From: Colivivens sp963594655
Lineage (GTDB): Bacteria > Bacteroidota > Bacteroidia > Bacteroidales > Bacteroidaceae
DNA length: 64,000 bases
NCBI GenBank assembly: GCA_963594655.1
Contig: CAVBFD010000001.1
Span: forward strand, 20,638-84,637
Reading direction: 5' to 3'
A program made the position numbers and the translations under genes. A model generated the notes under the pieces. That model saw nothing but the letters and a program-made list of their open reading frames with translations. It did not search any database and was not told where the DNA came from. Positions 36,147 through 45,821 of this stretch are shown here, piece by piece; positions within the stretch are counted from its first letter, which is position 1, and each line of letters starts with the position of its first letter.

Positions 36147-37699
36147 TGAGCAACGGAACATTACTTTGGGTTGATGATGAGATAGAGCTGTTGAAGGCTT
36201 ATATCATCTTTCTTGAGAAGAAAGGCTATGAGGTGGTCACTGCCACTAACGGACGTGATGCGGTAGACATGTGTGCCGAACGTCCGTTCGACCTTATATT
36301 CCTTGACGAGAACATGCCGGGACTGAGCGGACTGGAGACACTGACCATGATAAAGGAGATGAACAACACCGTGCCTGTGGTCATGGTCACCAAGAGCGAG
36401 GAGGAGAATATCATGAACCAGGCCATAGGGTCGAAGATTGACGACTACCTGATCAAGCCGGTCAACCCCAACCAGATCTATCTGACCATAAAGAAACACT
36501 TGCAGAAGAAAGACCTGCAGACGGAGGTGACAGACACAGGATACCGGCAGAACTTCAGTAAGATAGGCATGCAGATCAACGACTCGTGCAGTCTGGACGA
36601 CTGGAAGGACGTGTACCGCAAGCTGGTGTACTGGGAACTGGAGCTTAGTACCACCGACAGTGACATGACGGATGTCCTGAGGATGCAGAAGACTGACGCC
36701 AACCATGCGTTCTCCCGGTTTGTCAGACGCAATTACGTGGACTGGGTGACAGACCGTGACGACCGTCCCCTGATGAGTCCTGACATCTTCCAGAAGAAGG
36801 TCTTCCCGATGCTCGACAGGAAAGATCCGGTGTACCTCATCGTGTTCGACAACTTCCGTTATGACCAGTGGAGAGTCATCAGCAGGGAACTGGCGGACGA
36901 CTTCACCTGTGAGGAGGAACTGTGTCTGAGCATCCTCCCTACAGCCACCCAGTATGCCCGCAACGCGATATTCGCGGGTCTGATGCCGGAGCAGATTATG
37001 AAGATGTTTCCCGACCTGTGGGTTGACGAGGATGAGGAGGAGGGCAAGAACCTCAATGAGGCCCCGCTGATAGAGACACAGTTGGAGAGGTACAGGCGGC
37101 ATGAACGTTTCTCATACTCCAAGCTCAACAACTCAGCCGACTGTGAGAAACTCATCTCGCAGTTCCATTCCCTGTCCGTGAACGAACTCAATGTAATCGT
37201 CGTGAACTTCATCGACATGCTCTCACATGCGCGTACCGAATCGAAGATGGTGAGGGAACTGGCGTCCGATGAGGTGGCCTACCGCAGTATCACCGCCTCA
37301 TGGTTCAGACATTCGCCCATACGTGAGCTGTTCAGACTCCTGTCGCAGATCGACGCCAAGGTGATTGTCACCACCGACCACGGGTCAATCCGTGTGAACA
37401 ACCCTGTGAAGGTGGTGGGCGACAAGAACACCAACACCAACCTGCGCTATAAGTTGGGCAGGAACCTGGGCTACAACCACAAGGAGGTGTTCGAGTTGAA
37501 AGACCCGCATAAGGCGCTGCTGCCGTCACCCAATATAAGCACGGCCTACATTTTCGCCCAAAACGACGACTTCTTCGCTTATCCGAACAACTATAACTAT
37601 TACGTGAACTATTACAAAAACACATTCCAGCACGGGGGCATAAGTATGGAGGAGATGCTCGTTCCGCTGGTGACCCTTGAAGGAAAGAAAAGACATTAA
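36146..37699 (+). CDS. porX: PorX: response regulator with PglZ-type phosphatase domain
   Basis: 517 residues. The receiver domain covers residues 1-120 (WVDDEIELLK, phospho-acceptor Asp in IFLDENMPG near 54, Lys in LIKPVNP near 104). The output is an alkaline-phosphatase-superfamily PglZ domain (VFDNFRYDQWRVISREL near 232, VVNFIDMLSHAR near 350, TTDHGSIRVNNP near 410) instead of a DNA-binding domain. This is the architecture of PorX, which with the kinase PorY and sigma factor SigP controls type IX secretion genes, and hydrolyses (oligo)nucleotide second messengers in studied species. Overlap with the PorW gene stop shows translational coupling of two type IX components. Confidence 0.93.
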   Translation: MSNGTLLWVDDEIELLKAYIIFLEKKGYEVVTATNGRDAVDMCAERPFDLIFLDENMPGLSGLETLTMIKEMNNTVPVVMVTKSEEENIMNQAIGSKIDDYLIKPVNPNQIYLTIKKHLQKKDLQTEVTDTGYRQNFSKIGMQINDSCSLDDWKDVYRKLVYWELELSTTDSDMTDVLRMQKTDANHAFSRFVRRNYVDWVTDRDDRPLMSPDIFQKKVFPMLDRKDPVYLIVFDNFRYDQWRVISRELADDFTCEEELCLSILPTATQYARNAIFAGLMPEQIMKMFPDLWVDEDEEEGKNLNEAPLIETQLERYRRHERFSYSKLNNSADCEKLISQFHSLSVNELNVIVVNFIDMLSHARTESKMVRELASDEVAYRSITASWFRHSPIRELFRLLSQIDAKVIVTTDHGSIRVNNPVKVVGDKNTNTNLRYKLGRNLGYNHKEVFELKDPHKALLPSPNISTAYIFAQNDDFFAYPNNYNYYVNYYKNTFQHGGISMEEMLVPLVTLEGKKRH

Positions 37700-37703
37700 G
37701 ACA

Positions 37704-38114
37704 ATGGAGATAAAGATAGATTCAATCGAACAGATACACGATGCCGCCCAACGGTTTATCGGGGAGATGGGCGACAACAGGATTTTTGCGTTCTACGGCA
37801 AGATGGGGGTTGGCAAGACCACTTTCATCAAAGCCGTCTGTGAGGAATTGGGTGTGACTGACGTGATAAACTCGCCCACGTTCGCCATCGTGAACGAGTA
37901 TATGGACGGGAACGGACAGCCTGTCTACCACTTCGACTTCTACAGGATAAGGAAACCGGCGGAGGTGCTCGACATAGGTTTTGAGGACTATATAGGCAGT
38001 GATGCCCTGTGTTTCATGGAGTGGCCCGAACTGATTGGGGACTATCTGCCGGAAGAGACGGTCAAGGTATATATCGAGGAGGAGGACGACGGAAGCAGGA
38101 CCGTACACTATTAA
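37704..38114 (+). CDS. tsaE: tRNA threonylcarbamoyladenosine biosynthesis protein TsaE
   Basis: 136 residues from the ATG at 37704, 4 bases after the PorX stop; an earlier in-frame ATG at 37677 lies inside porX. Walker A GKMGVGKTTF is near residue 33, SPTFAIVNEY near 60 and the conserved HFDFYRI near 78, with FMEWPE near 107. TsaE is the ATPase that works with TsaB/TsaD to make t6A37 in ANN-decoding tRNAs. It lies in the PorW-PorX transcript and is followed after 24 bases by dnaE. Confidence 0.95.
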   Translation: MEIKIDSIEQIHDAAQRFIGEMGDNRIFAFYGKMGVGKTTFIKAVCEELGVTDVINSPTFAIVNEYMDGNGQPVYHFDFYRIRKPAEVLDIGFEDYIGSDALCFMEWPELIGDYLPEETVKVYIEEEDDGSRTVHY

Positions 38115-38138
38115 TGGTTACAGACAGAAAGGGACACA

Positions 38139-41100
38139 ATGGAGGATTTCGTACATCTACACGTACATACACAGTACTCGATTCTTGACGGACAGGCAAG
38201 CATTCCGAGGCTCGTGGACAAGGCTGTCGCCAACGGGATGAAGGGACTTGCCATGACCGACCATGGCAACATGTTCGGTATCAAGGAGTTTTTCAACTAT
38301 GTGAATAAGGTGAAGGGGAAGAACCCGGAACTCGACTTCACTCCTATATTCGGGTGTGAGGTGTATTGTGCGCGGAGGGGCAAGCAGCGCAAGGAGGAGA
38401 AGGTTGACTACAGCGGTTGGCACCTCATACTGTTGGCCAAGAACCTGAAGGGCTACCATAACCTCATAAAGATTGTCAGTAGGGCATGGACGGACGGGTT
38501 CTATGGCCGTCCGCGTACAGACCACGCTGACATCGAGAAGTATCACGAGGGACTTATCTGCTGCTCGGCATGTATCGGCGGCGAAGTGCCTAAGTATGTC
38601 ATAGCGGGTCAGATGGACAAGGCGGAGGAGTCTGTCCTTTGGTTCAAGAACCTCTTCGGCGACGACTATTATCTGGAGATACAGCGTCATGAGGTCAAGA
38701 ACCCGAACCAGAGAGCCAACAGGGAGACGTATGAAATCCAGAAGGTGGCTAACAAGGGTATCGCGGAACTGGCGCGCAAGTGCGGAGTGAAACTCGTATG
38801 CACCAACGACGTGCATTTCGTGGATGAGGACAACGCCGAGGCGCATGACCGTCTCCTCTGTCTCAGTACTGGCAAGGATCTGGATGACCCCAAGAGGATG
38901 CTCTATTCCAAGCAGGAGTGGATGAAGACCAAGGAGGAGATGAACGAGGTGTTTGCCGATATTCCCGAGGCGTTGGCCAATACCATGGAGGTGCTTGGAA
39001 AGGTCGAGACATACAGTATCGACCACAGTCCTATCATGCCTAACTTCGACATACCCAAGGAGTTCGGTACGGAGGAGGAATACAGGCAGAGGATTACCGA
39101 GAAGGAACTGTTTGACGAGTTCACACGGGACGAGAACGGTAATGTGGTACTCAGCGAGGAGGACGCGAACAAGAAGATTGAGAAGTTGGGCGGTTATGAC
39201 AAGCTCTACAGGATAAAGTTCGAGGCTGACTATCTTTCCAAACTGACGCATGAGGGTGCGAGGAAATACTATGGTGACCCCATACCCGACAATGTGGAAC
39301 AACAGATAAAGTTCGAGCTGCATGTGATGAAGACCATGGGATTCCCAGGTTACTTCCTTATCGTGCAGGACTATATCCGTGCCGCACGTGAACAGTTGGG
39401 TGTCTGGGTAGGTCCGGGACGTGGGTCGGCGGCAGGTTCGGTCGTGGCTTACTGTCTTGAAATAACCAAGATTGACCCGATAAAATACGACCTGCTGTTC
39501 GAGCGTTTCCTCAACCCCGACCGTATATCCCTTCCGGATATTGATGTGGACTTCGATGATGACGGACGCGGAAAGGTATTGCAGTGGGTTACGGAGAAAT
39601 ACGGAGCGGAAAAGGTGGCGCATATCATCACGTATGGAACGATGGCGACCAAACTGGCTATCAAGGATGTGGCGCGTGTGCAGAAAGTGCCGTTGAGTGA
39701 GGTCAATGCTATATGTAAGGCCATACCCGACAAACTGCCTGACGGCAAGAAGATGAACCTCACTAATGTCATAGCATGTGTCAAGGAGGTGAAGGACGCA
39801 GCCTCCTCGCCTGACGAGAACCTGCGGAACACCATCAAGTATGCGCAGATGCTTGAGAACAACGTGCGCAACACCGGTGTCCATGCCTGTGGAACAATCA
39901 TCTGTAGGGATGACATCACCGACTGGGTGCCTGTAAGCACGGCGGAGGACAAGGAGACTCATGAGAAGGTGAACTGTACCCAGTACGACGGCCATGTCAT
40001 TGAGGAGACGGGACTGATAAAGATGGACTTCCTCGGACTAAAGACCCTCTCGCAACTGAAGGAGGCTGTGGCAAACGTAAGGGACAGTCTGGGCATCGAG
40101 GTCGATGTGGATTATCTGAACATTGCCGACCCCGCCACTTATCAGTTGTATTGTGACGGCAGGACAGTCGGCACGTTCCAGTTCGAGTCGGGAGGTATGC
40201 AGAATTATCTGCGACAGTTGCAGCCCGGAGTGTTCGAGGACCTTATAGCGATGAACGCGCTGTACCGTCCGGGACCGATGGACTACATCCCCGATTTCAT
40301 CGACAGGAAGTTGGGACGCAAGCCCATCGAGTACGACATACCGTGCATGGAGAAGTACCTGAAGGACACCTATGGAATCACGGTCTACCAAGAGCAGGTC
40401 ATGCTCCTGTCCCGACAGTTGGCGGACTTCACCCGCGGTGAGTCGGACGCTCTCCGTAAGGCCATGGGTAAGAAGAAGAAGGACATCGTGGATAAGATGA
40501 AGCCTAAGTTCATTGCCGGTGGAACGGCAAAGGGACACGACCCCAAGGTGCTTGACAAGATATGGAACGACTGGGAGAAATTCGCGTCGTACGCATTCAA
40601 CAAGAGTCACGCCACGTGCTACTCGTGGGTGGCTTACCAGACAGCTTACATGAAGGCCAACTATCCCGCGCAGTGGATGGCGGCGGTGATGAGCCGAAGT
40701 CTCGCTGATATATATGAAATCAGTAAACTCATGGATGAATGTCGTTCCATGGGTATCCCCACACTGGGACCCGACATAAACGAGAGCCGTGTGAAGTTCT
40801 CCGTCAATGAACGGGGCGCCATCCGTTTCGGACTGGCTGCGATAAAGGGTGTGGGAGAAAGTGCCGTGTCGGCGATAATCAACGAGCGTGAGAAGAACGG
40901 TGTGTATAAGGACATCTTCGACCTTGTGGAGAGGGTGAACCTCACGTCATGCAACCGCAAGAACCTGGAATGTCTTGCATGGGCAGGGGCGTTCGACTCG
41001 TTCGGTCTGTCGAGGGAGACGTATTTCGCTAAGTACGCCAATGGCGACCTGTTCATGGATACCCTGCTGCGTTATGGCAATATGTTCCAGAGCGACAAGC

Positions 41101-41831
41101 ATGAGGCGCAGGGCGGTCTGTTCGGCCCTATAGAGATTGCCACTGTCCATCCGGCATTGCCTACCGACATACCGGAGTTGAGTAGTGTGGAGCGACTGAA
41201 CAAGGAGCGGGAGTTGGTGGGTATCTACCTGTCCGCCCATCCGCTCGACGAGTACGCGTTCATCATAGACAAGGTGTGCAACACGCAACTGGGCGAGTTG
41301 AGTGACCTGTCTGCATTGAGAAACCGCTCCGAGATTACTTTTGCAGGGACGATAACCGAAGTTACGGTGGGGACTACCAAGGACGGTTCTCCTTGTGGGT
41401 TTGTGAAGATGGAGGGGTTCAAGGACTCGTGTCAGATACGGCTCTTCGGGTCGAAGTGGGTGAACGTGCGCCACTGTTTCAATATGGGTGAGGCTGTGTT
41501 CGTGCGCGCCAAGACCGCACAGCGGTACAGGTGGAATCCCAACCTGCTGGAACTGGTGATAGAGTCTGTGGAACTGTTGCCGGAGGTGAAGGACACGCTG
41601 TTGGAAAAGGTCACGTTCTCTATGGAATTGAACAACATGACTCAGGACATGGTGGACGACCTTACGGCACTCCTGACCAAGAAAAAGGGTAAAACAAGTG
41701 TCGCTTTCGTTATACAGGACGAGGATGGCCAACCGGTTGAGCTTGTCAGCGACATAAAGGTCTCGGTAGACAGGGCTGTGATAAATCTCCTCGACAAGTA
41801 TAAGGATGTAATCAGTGTGACTGTGAATTGA
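38139..41831 (+). CDS. dnaE: DNA polymerase III subunit alpha
   Basis: 1230 residues, full length for DnaE1-type replicative polymerase. The N-terminal PHP domain opens with HLHVHTQYSILDG and MTDHGNMFG. The polymerase core has GPGRGSAAGS near residue 428, the catalytic Asp pair in LPDIDVDFDDDGR near 467, and FQFESGGMQNYL near 680; KAMGKKKKD and FNKSHATCYSW follow. The C-terminal OB-fold (ITFAGTITEV near 1070) ends at the natural stop. It is the last gene in the PorW-PorX-TsaE-DnaE direction and converges on a small membrane protein gene 24 bases away. Confidence 0.98.
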   Translation: MEDFVHLHVHTQYSILDGQASIPRLVDKAVANGMKGLAMTDHGNMFGIKEFFNYVNKVKGKNPELDFTPIFGCEVYCARRGKQRKEEKVDYSGWHLILLAKNLKGYHNLIKIVSRAWTDGFYGRPRTDHADIEKYHEGLICCSACIGGEVPKYVIAGQMDKAEESVLWFKNLFGDDYYLEIQRHEVKNPNQRANRETYEIQKVANKGIAELARKCGVKLVCTNDVHFVDEDNAEAHDRLLCLSTGKDLDDPKRMLYSKQEWMKTKEEMNEVFADIPEALANTMEVLGKVETYSIDHSPIMPNFDIPKEFGTEEEYRQRITEKELFDEFTRDENGNVVLSEEDANKKIEKLGGYDKLYRIKFEADYLSKLTHEGARKYYGDPIPDNVEQQIKFELHVMKTMGFPGYFLIVQDYIRAAREQLGVWVGPGRGSAAGSVVAYCLEITKIDPIKYDLLFERFLNPDRISLPDIDVDFDDDGRGKVLQWVTEKYGAEKVAHIITYGTMATKLAIKDVARVQKVPLSEVNAICKAIPDKLPDGKKMNLTNVIACVKEVKDAASSPDENLRNTIKYAQMLENNVRNTGVHACGTIICRDDITDWVPVSTAEDKETHEKVNCTQYDGHVIEETGLIKMDFLGLKTLSQLKEAVANVRDSLGIEVDVDYLNIADPATYQLYCDGRTVGTFQFESGGMQNYLRQLQPGVFEDLIAMNALYRPGPMDYIPDFIDRKLGRKPIEYDIPCMEKYLKDTYGITVYQEQVMLLSRQLADFTRGESDALRKAMGKKKKDIVDKMKPKFIAGGTAKGHDPKVLDKIWNDWEKFASYAFNKSHATCYSWVAYQTAYMKANYPAQWMAAVMSRSLADIYEISKLMDECRSMGIPTLGPDINESRVKFSVNERGAIRFGLAAIKGVGESAVSAIINEREKNGVYKDIFDLVERVNLTSCNRKNLECLAWAGAFDSFGLSRETYFAKYANGDLFMDTLLRYGNMFQSDKHEAQGGLFGPIEIATVHPALPTDIPELSSVERLNKERELVGIYLSAHPLDEYAFIIDKVCNTQLGELSDLSALRNRSEITFAGTITEVTVGTTKDGSPCGFVKMEGFKDSCQIRLFGSKWVNVRHCFNMGEAVFVRAKTAQRYRWNPNLLELVIESVELLPEVKDTLLEKVTFSMELNNMTQDMVDDLTALLTKKKGKTSVAFVIQDEDGQPVELVSDIKVSVDRAVINLLDKYKDVISVTVN

Positions 41832-41855
41832 CGGGACAGAGAGGGGGGTATGGTC

Positions 41856-42275
41856 CTATCCCCTTCTTTCCCCTATTATGAGGAACACGTCATCCTTGAT
41901 GGCGTCTGGCAGTTCTACCGCGCGCAGTTGCAGGCTTCTGACCCATCCGGCTACTTCCTCCTCCTTCATCGTGTAGAGGATGTCCCTGAACTCGTTCACC
42001 GCCTCGTCGGTGTATGCGTCGGATGCGGTGCCACGGTATCTGTCCAGTTCCTCATCGTCATAATATTCTATCTCCTTGCTTATGGCTGCCAGCAGACTTT
42101 CTTTCTCGCACACTTCATGTTGTCCGCAGCACTCGCTGTCAGCCACCTGCCCCACTGAGGGTAATTCCTTGATTTCCCCTTTCTCCAGTTTCTTCTGCAA
42201 TGACCTGTTGCGGAAATAGCTTATGATGAAAGCGACGACACCGAGCAGGATAAGTCCTATAATCAGATGTAACAT
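41856..42275 (-). CDS. Small membrane-anchored conserved hypothetical protein
   Basis: 139 residues from the ATG at 42275, which opens with one transmembrane helix (LHLIIGLILLGVVAFIISYF), followed by a basic stretch and a soluble acidic domain. A Cys cluster (CCGQHEVCEKESLL near residues 50-60) could bind metal. The C-terminal half (YYDDEELDRY, FRDILYTM, IKDDVFLII) is helical. No function is recognised. The start overlaps the end of aroA by 13 bases, making it the last gene of a coupled run of six. Confidence 0.75.
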   Translation of the reverse strand: MLHLIIGLILLGVVAFIISYFRNRSLQKKLEKGEIKELPSVGQVADSECCGQHEVCEKESLLAAISKEIEYYDDEELDRYRGTASDAYTDEAVNEFRDILYTMKEEEVAGWVRSLQLRAVELPDAIKDDVFLIIGERRG

Positions 42276-43477
42276 AACAAAAAACCAGCCTTTTCGAGGT
42301 CTTGCCAATAGGTCGGGTACGACTTGTTGACCACCTCCGGATCTTCTATTATAATCTCTTTCAGTTTCAAGGCGCAAGGTGCGAACGCCATTGCCATCCG
42401 GTGGTCTTTATATGTGGCTATTGAGGGGATTCCGTCAACAGGTGACCGTAATCCGTCCCATGTCATGGAGTCCTTGTCCGCCTTGATGGTGTACCCGAGT
42501 TTTGCCAGTTCACATTGCAGTGCCGCTATACGGTCGGTTTCCTTTATCCTCAGTGTCCCCAGTCCGGTGAAGTGGAATGGTATGTCCAGCATACAGCAGT
42601 TGACCACTATCGTCTGCACCAGGTCGGGACAATCCTGAAAGTCATATTCAAACACGTCGCCACTGCCGCGTATAGCCTCTATCTTCTTGTATATACTGTC
42701 GCATACCTTGTCGCCCTGAAGACTTTGCATGGACAGCCCGCTGAGGTGGAAGGCGGAGGGAACGTCTGCGATGGACGCTATCTCATACCAGTAGGATGAG
42801 GCTGTCCAGTCGGCCTCGATAGGTATGTCATTGTCCGTGGCGGTAGGACTGTATCCGTGCTTCACGGCAATGGTATTGTCGTCAATCCACTCTACAGTAG
42901 CTCCGAACCGCCGCATCAGTCCGGTGGTGATACTTATGTACGGTCGTGACACCACATGTCCCTTCAGTCTGAGGGTCAGTCCGTCGGTGAGCGTGGGCGC
43001 AATCATCAGCAGGGCGGAGATGAACTGTGAGCTGACACTGCCGTCAAGCGCTACTGTACCGCCCCGCATGGACGTGTTTCCCGTAATCCTCAGAGGAGGG
43101 AAACCCTCACGGTCCACATATTCAATATCTGCGCCCAAGGTCCTCAATGCCTCGACAAGGATACCGATGGGCCGTTCCCTCAGTCTCTGCGTTCCTGTGA
43201 TGACCCTTGTGCCGGAGGTGACTGACAGGTAGGCTGTGGCAAAGCGCATGGCTGTGCCTGCCGCGCCCACATCAGCCACAGGGTCATGGGACTGGAGTAA
43301 CTGTGCGAGGACCCGTATGTCATCACACAAGGTGGACACAGGTCGCCTCAGTACCTTGTCGGGAGAGATTCCGTTAAGTGCGGACATGACAAGTATCCGG
43401 TTGGCTATACTCTTTGACGGGGGCAGGTCAACCGTACATCTCCGTATTGATTCCGGCGCTGTTACTTTCAGTCTCAT
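42263..43477 (-). CDS. aroA: 3-phosphoshikimate 1-carboxyvinyltransferase (EPSP synthase)
   Basis: 404 residues from the ATG at 43477, which gives the expected VDLPPSKSIANRILVMSAL start. The enzyme joins shikimate-3-phosphate and PEP in aromatic amino acid synthesis. Further family marks: GAAGTAMRFATAYL near residue 76, RERPIGILVEALR near 108, SSQFISALLM near 155, LRIKETDRIAAL near 318 and YKDHRMAMAFA near 363. It is about 20 residues shorter than the E. coli enzyme but all core motifs are present. It begins 25 bases after purA. Confidence 0.96.
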   Translation of the reverse strand: MRLKVTAPESIRRCTVDLPPSKSIANRILVMSALNGISPDKVLRRPVSTLCDDIRVLAQLLQSHDPVADVGAAGTAMRFATAYLSVTSGTRVITGTQRLRERPIGILVEALRTLGADIEYVDREGFPPLRITGNTSMRGGTVALDGSVSSQFISALLMIAPTLTDGLTLRLKGHVVSRPYISITTGLMRRFGATVEWIDDNTIAVKHGYSPTATDNDIPIEADWTASSYWYEIASIADVPSAFHLSGLSMQSLQGDKVCDSIYKKIEAIRGSGDVFEYDFQDCPDLVQTIVVNCCMLDIPFHFTGLGTLRIKETDRIAALQCELAKLGYTIKADKDSMTWDGLRSPVDGIPSIATYKDHRMAMAFAPCALKLKEIIIEDPEVVNKSYPTYWQDLEKAGFLLCYI

Positions 43478-43502
43478 AAACCTGTATGTAGGATTTGTAG
43501 TC

Positions 43503-44765
43503 TTATCGTATGATGGTCTGTTCACGGTCCGGTCCGACGGATATGATGGCTATAGGTGTCTCCAGTTGTTTCTCCAGGAAACTTATATAGTCCTTGAACG
43601 CCTGTGGGAACTCTTCCTCAGACTTACATTCAGACAGGTTCTGTTTCCATCCCGGCATCTCCACGTAGATGGGTTGGATGCCCTCGTTGATGTCGTACGG
43701 GAAGTAGTCCACGAACTGTCCGTTCTGGTTATACGCCACACACGCCTTTACAGTGTCGAATCCGTCGAGAACGTCACTCTTCATCATGATGAGTTTGGTC
43801 ACTCCGTTCACCATGATTGAGTATTTGAGCGCCACGAGGTCAATCCATCCGCAACGGCGCTCGCGTCCTGTGACAGCTCCGTACTCGTGTCCGATGGAAC
43901 GGATCTTGTCGCCTGTCTCGTCAAACAGCTCCGTGGGGAACGGTCCCGCGCCCACTCGTGTGCAGTAGGCTTTCATGATGCCGTACACCTCGCCAATCCT
44001 GTTCGGTCCCAGTCCCAGACCTGTGCATGCGCCGGCGCAGATGGTGTTGCTGGACGTTACGAACGGATATGACCCGAAGTCCACGTCGAGCATGGTACCC
44101 TGCGCTCCCTCGCACAGGATGGACTTGCCTTCCTTCAGGAGGTTGTTCACCTCATGTTCGCTGTCAACCAACTGGAACTGCTTCATGTACTCCACGCCTT
44201 CCATCCAGTGCTTCTCCACCTCTGTTATGTCGAAGTCGGTGTAGTTCAAGGCCTTCAGCATCTCCAGATGCCTTGCCTTGTGTGCCGCGTATTTCTCAGC
44301 GAAATTATCGAGGATGTCGCCCACACGGAGTCCGTTGCGACTTATCTTGTCGGTGTATGTGGGACCGATTCCCTTGCCTGTCGTCCCGACCTTGTTCTTT
44401 CCCTTGGCCGCCTCGTTGGCCGCGTCGAGCAGTCTGTGTGTAGGCATGATGAGATGTGCCTTCTTGGATATGTGCAGCCGGTTCTTCAGTTCGTGTCCGG
44501 ATTTCTCCAGTTCTTTCGCCTCGTCCATGAAGAGGTCCGGGGCCAAAACGACGCCGTTGCCGATGATATTGACCTTGTCCCCCTGGAAGATGCCGGAAGG
44601 GATGGAACGGAGAACGTATTTCTGTCCCTCGAACTCAAGGGTATGGCCCGCATTGGGACCGCCCTGGAATCTGGCTACCACATCATATCTTGGAGTAAGG
44701 ACATCCACGACCTTACCTTTTCCTTCGTCTCCCCACTGGAGACCTAAAAGTACGTCTACTTTCAT
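43503..44765 (-). CDS. purA: Adenylosuccinate synthase
   Basis: 420 residues from the ATG at 44765. Catalyses GTP-dependent condensation of IMP and aspartate in AMP synthesis. The N-terminal GLQWGDEGKGKVVD is the P-loop-like GTP site with the catalytic Asp; GPNAGHTL with its catalytic His is near residue 36, KGIGPTYTDK near 126, EGAQGTMLDVDFG near 215, and GAGPFPTEL near 265. The start overlaps the stop of the Fur-like gene by ATGA. A longer open frame upstream is only the continuation through the Fur-like gene in another frame. Confidence 0.97.
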   Translation of the reverse strand: MKVDVLLGLQWGDEGKGKVVDVLTPRYDVVARFQGGPNAGHTLEFEGQKYVLRSIPSGIFQGDKVNIIGNGVVLAPDLFMDEAKELEKSGHELKNRLHISKKAHLIMPTHRLLDAANEAAKGKNKVGTTGKGIGPTYTDKISRNGLRVGDILDNFAEKYAAHKARHLEMLKALNYTDFDITEVEKHWMEGVEYMKQFQLVDSEHEVNNLLKEGKSILCEGAQGTMLDVDFGSYPFVTSSNTICAGACTGLGLGPNRIGEVYGIMKAYCTRVGAGPFPTELFDETGDKIRSIGHEYGAVTGRERRCGWIDLVALKYSIMVNGVTKLIMMKSDVLDGFDTVKACVAYNQNGQFVDYFPYDINEGIQPIYVEMPGWKQNLSECKSEEEFPQAFKDYISFLEKQLETPIAIISVGPDREQTIIR

Positions 44766-45244
44766 TTCGTATTTTGTTTTAGTTTTCTTTTCTCTCTGTT
44801 TAGTTTGCCCTGACACCTGTTGCACACTCCGTAGATAAGCACTGAGCAGTTGGTCATCCTGAATTTCCTGTACTTCTTGTCCGTAAAGAACTTTTCTATG
44901 CTCGCGTCCTTGAACTCGAACACCTGGTGGCACACATTGCATACCAGATGGTGGTGGGTGATGGTCTGTACACACGCCTCATACTCGTATGCGCCGCCTC
45001 CTATAGCATGCTTGATGACAAGTCCCAGTTTGAAGAACAGCTCCAGGTTGTTGTACACCGTAGCCCTACTGACAGGCAGGATGTCGTCCATATATGTCTT
45101 CAGCTGGTCGATGGTGAACGGTGTGTTGACGGCATAAGCCGCCTCCAGTACCGCTGTCCGTTCCGGAGTGACGCGCATCTTCTTCATCTTGATGTAGTCA
45201 AGCAGAATCTGCCGTGCCTGAGTCAGTTTGCTGTTCTCACCCAT
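44762..45244 (-). CDS. Fur-family transcriptional regulator
   Basis: 160 residues from the ATG at 45244. N-terminal winged helix (RVTPERTAVLEAAYA, then VSRATVYNNLELFFKLG near residue 65) and the C-terminal dimer/metal domain with HHHLVCNVC and VCNRCQGKL: two CxxC pairs for structural zinc. Fur-family proteins sense iron, zinc, manganese or peroxide; the metal cannot be decided here. Its stop and the purA start share ATGA, and its start overlaps the end of the HEAT-like gene, so it is made from a long metabolic operon. Confidence 0.92.
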   Translation of the reverse strand: MGENSKLTQARQILLDYIKMKKMRVTPERTAVLEAAYAVNTPFTIDQLKTYMDDILPVSRATVYNNLELFFKLGLVIKHAIGGGAYEYEACVQTITHHHLVCNVCHQVFEFKDASIEKFFTDKKYRKFRMTNCSVLIYGVCNRCQGKLNREKRKLKQNTK

Positions 45245-45821
45245 ACTTCTCTTCCAACTGTGCCTTGACGTTGTGCGCCAATCGTTTGAGCGCTGGATTG
45301 CCACTGCCCATGGCGGCTTCCGCCTGGTCCCTCAGTTCGTCTACCGCCCTCTCCTGCAACTCGTTGTCGCGCAACAGATGACAGATGGTACTGAAGCCGC
45401 ATATCTGTCTCACCTCATTCTCGGACGCCATCCACTGAAAGGCTTTGTCCGCCGCATAGGGGAGATTCCGGAACAGCAGGAGACTCACGGTCTGTGCTAT
45501 CTCCGCCGTCCGTATGTCCTCTACCCAGATGTCGGCTATCTCGGGACAGAAGGAGTCCGCCGGCTGTATCATCGCTGCCAGTATCCTACATTCGCGTACA
45601 GGCTCTTTCCACAGTGCCTGCGCCAACTGGTGATCTTTCCCGAACTCCTGAGCTATGTCCTGTAGCCGTGGCAGTTCCACACCGAAGTTAGTGCGGTAGT
45701 CGTCTGTCTGCCGCATGGCGGCGGAAGCCACTCCGTTCATGTTGGCGTGCAACTCCCTCTTAATTGTTGACAAGAGGGAGTGTACTGTAGTCTCTGCTGT
45801 ATCTGAGCATTTGTTCCGCAT
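45237..45821 (-). CDS. HEAT-repeat protein resembling DNA alkylation repair (AlkD-like) enzymes
   Basis: About 194 residues if the ATG at 45821 is used. That overlaps the end of the peptidase gene by 62 bases; a TTG at 45773 would give a smaller overlap and keep the conserved start (LLSTIKRELHANMNG). The sequence is all helical with HEAT-like pairs (LPRLQDIAQEF, WKEPVRECRILAAMI, WVEDIRTAEIAQTVSLLLFR). The pattern and the E-x-R-I-L-A segment resemble AlkD-like DNA glycosylases, though I cannot confirm the catalytic Asp/Trp set. It overlaps the Fur-like gene by 8 bases. Confidence 0.65.
   Translation of the reverse strand: MRNKCSDTAETTVHSLLSTIKRELHANMNGVASAAMRQTDDYRTNFGVELPRLQDIAQEFGKDHQLAQALWKEPVRECRILAAMIQPADSFCPEIADIWVEDIRTAEIAQTVSLLLFRNLPYAADKAFQWMASENEVRQICGFSTICHLLRDNELQERAVDELRDQAEAAMGSGNPALKRLAHNVKAQLEEKYG

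Noticed and set aside
38157..39995. 612-residue open frame opposite dnaE
   Set aside because: Shadow of DNA polymerase III alpha; no start context, promoter or recognisable domain.
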